From contig CBHCZH010000083.1 of the NCBI GenBank assembly GCA_965977975.1, forward strand, positions 1 to 14,938: a stretch of DNA of 14,938 bases, in the 5' to 3' direction. Origin of the DNA: Croceibacterium_A sp965977975. GTDB taxonomy: Bacteria; Pseudomonadota; Alphaproteobacteria; Sphingomonadales; Sphingomonadaceae. Both the position numbers and the translations under genes were made by a program. This document shows, in pieces, positions 13,135 to 14,938 of this stretch. Numbering within the stretch: position 1 is the first letter of the stretch; each line of letters starts with the position of its first letter. The notes under the pieces are model-generated. The model did no database searches, was not told the origin of the DNA, and worked only from the letters and a program-made list of their open reading frames with translations.

Positions 13135-14732
<1,598 letters not shown>

Positions 14733-14736
<4 letters not shown>

Positions 14737-14938
14737 TGGAAGGAGAGCGGAGGAGGCGCGTGGGCGGTCGAGAGGCTACAACCGCGCAAATTCCGGGTTC
14801 TTATGCCATTTCGGTAGGCGATCCCGGAACACCAGTCCCTAAGGGCTGGACCAGACATTTACTCTCCGACCTCGCGCGCATGGAAAGCGGCCACACGCCT
14901 AGCCGTCGGCATCCAGAATATTGGGGTGGGGCCATCCC
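14733..14938 (+). CDS. hsdS: Type I restriction-modification specificity subunit, partial (N-terminus)
   Basis: Only the first 68 codons are present; the window ends inside the gene. The ATG at 14733 overlaps the hsdM stop (ATGA), with a second ATG at 14736. After a basic, unusual leader (about 1-35), WTRHLLSDLARMESGHTPSR (39-58) and HPEYWGGAIP match the beginning of the first target recognition domain of HsdS. HsdS reads the DNA sequence for both methylation and cleavage. The sequence ends before any information on target specificity. Confidence 0.88.

Overview
The window reads as chromosomal DNA of a GC-rich alphaproteobacterium, most likely from the order Sphingomonadales (Erythrobacter/Sphingomonas relatives). 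This is inferred from high GC, GTG starts, the set of housekeeping genes, and a CCCCTCCCGC-AA-GCGGGAGGGG hairpin of a type I recall as common between sphingomonad genes. No search was run, so family names rest on motifs visible in the translations.

Layout, core part (1-9859). hemF (aerobic coproporphyrinogen oxidase, +) converges on a GH16 lipoprotein glycosidase (-) across a hairpin. Directly upstream of the GH16 gene is a short decayed piece of a second GH16 gene. Then come a secreted M1 aminopeptidase of the leukotriene-A4-hydrolase type (+), a small three-helix membrane protein resembling the DUF5706/PycTM Pycsar effector family (-), a class I/II PLP aminotransferase (-), and the bifunctional (p)ppGpp synthetase/hydrolase (+), which diverges from the aminotransferase. 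A tight minus-strand operon follows: zincin-like metallopeptidase, secreted cyclophilin-type isomerase and DUF1905 protein. Its last stop codon shares a CTAG with the stop of the (p)ppGpp gene.

Layout, mobile part (9860-14938). A tRNA-Ser(GGA) gene with encoded CCA is followed at once by repeat-rich DNA and a tyrosine integrase in the same direction, the classic left end of an island integrated in a tRNA 3' end. Cargo, in order: a DUF2280 (phage small-terminase-like) protein, a minus-strand XRE-type regulator, a divergent pair of unrecognised genes (a lipoprotein and a 95-residue protein, 4-nt overlap), then hsdM and the first 68 codons of hsdS of a type I restriction-modification system. The window ends inside hsdS, so hsdR and the right attachment site are not visible.

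How the parts fit. The left two thirds are ordinary metabolism and stress functions. The right third is a defence island carried by an integrase, with one phage packaging-type gene that suggests phage or satellite ancestry. The least explained pieces are the orphan PycTM-like protein at 4130-4657 (no nucleotide cyclase beside it), the small-terminase-like gene next to the integrase, and the unknown lipoprotein/95-residue pair placed just upstream of hsdMS.
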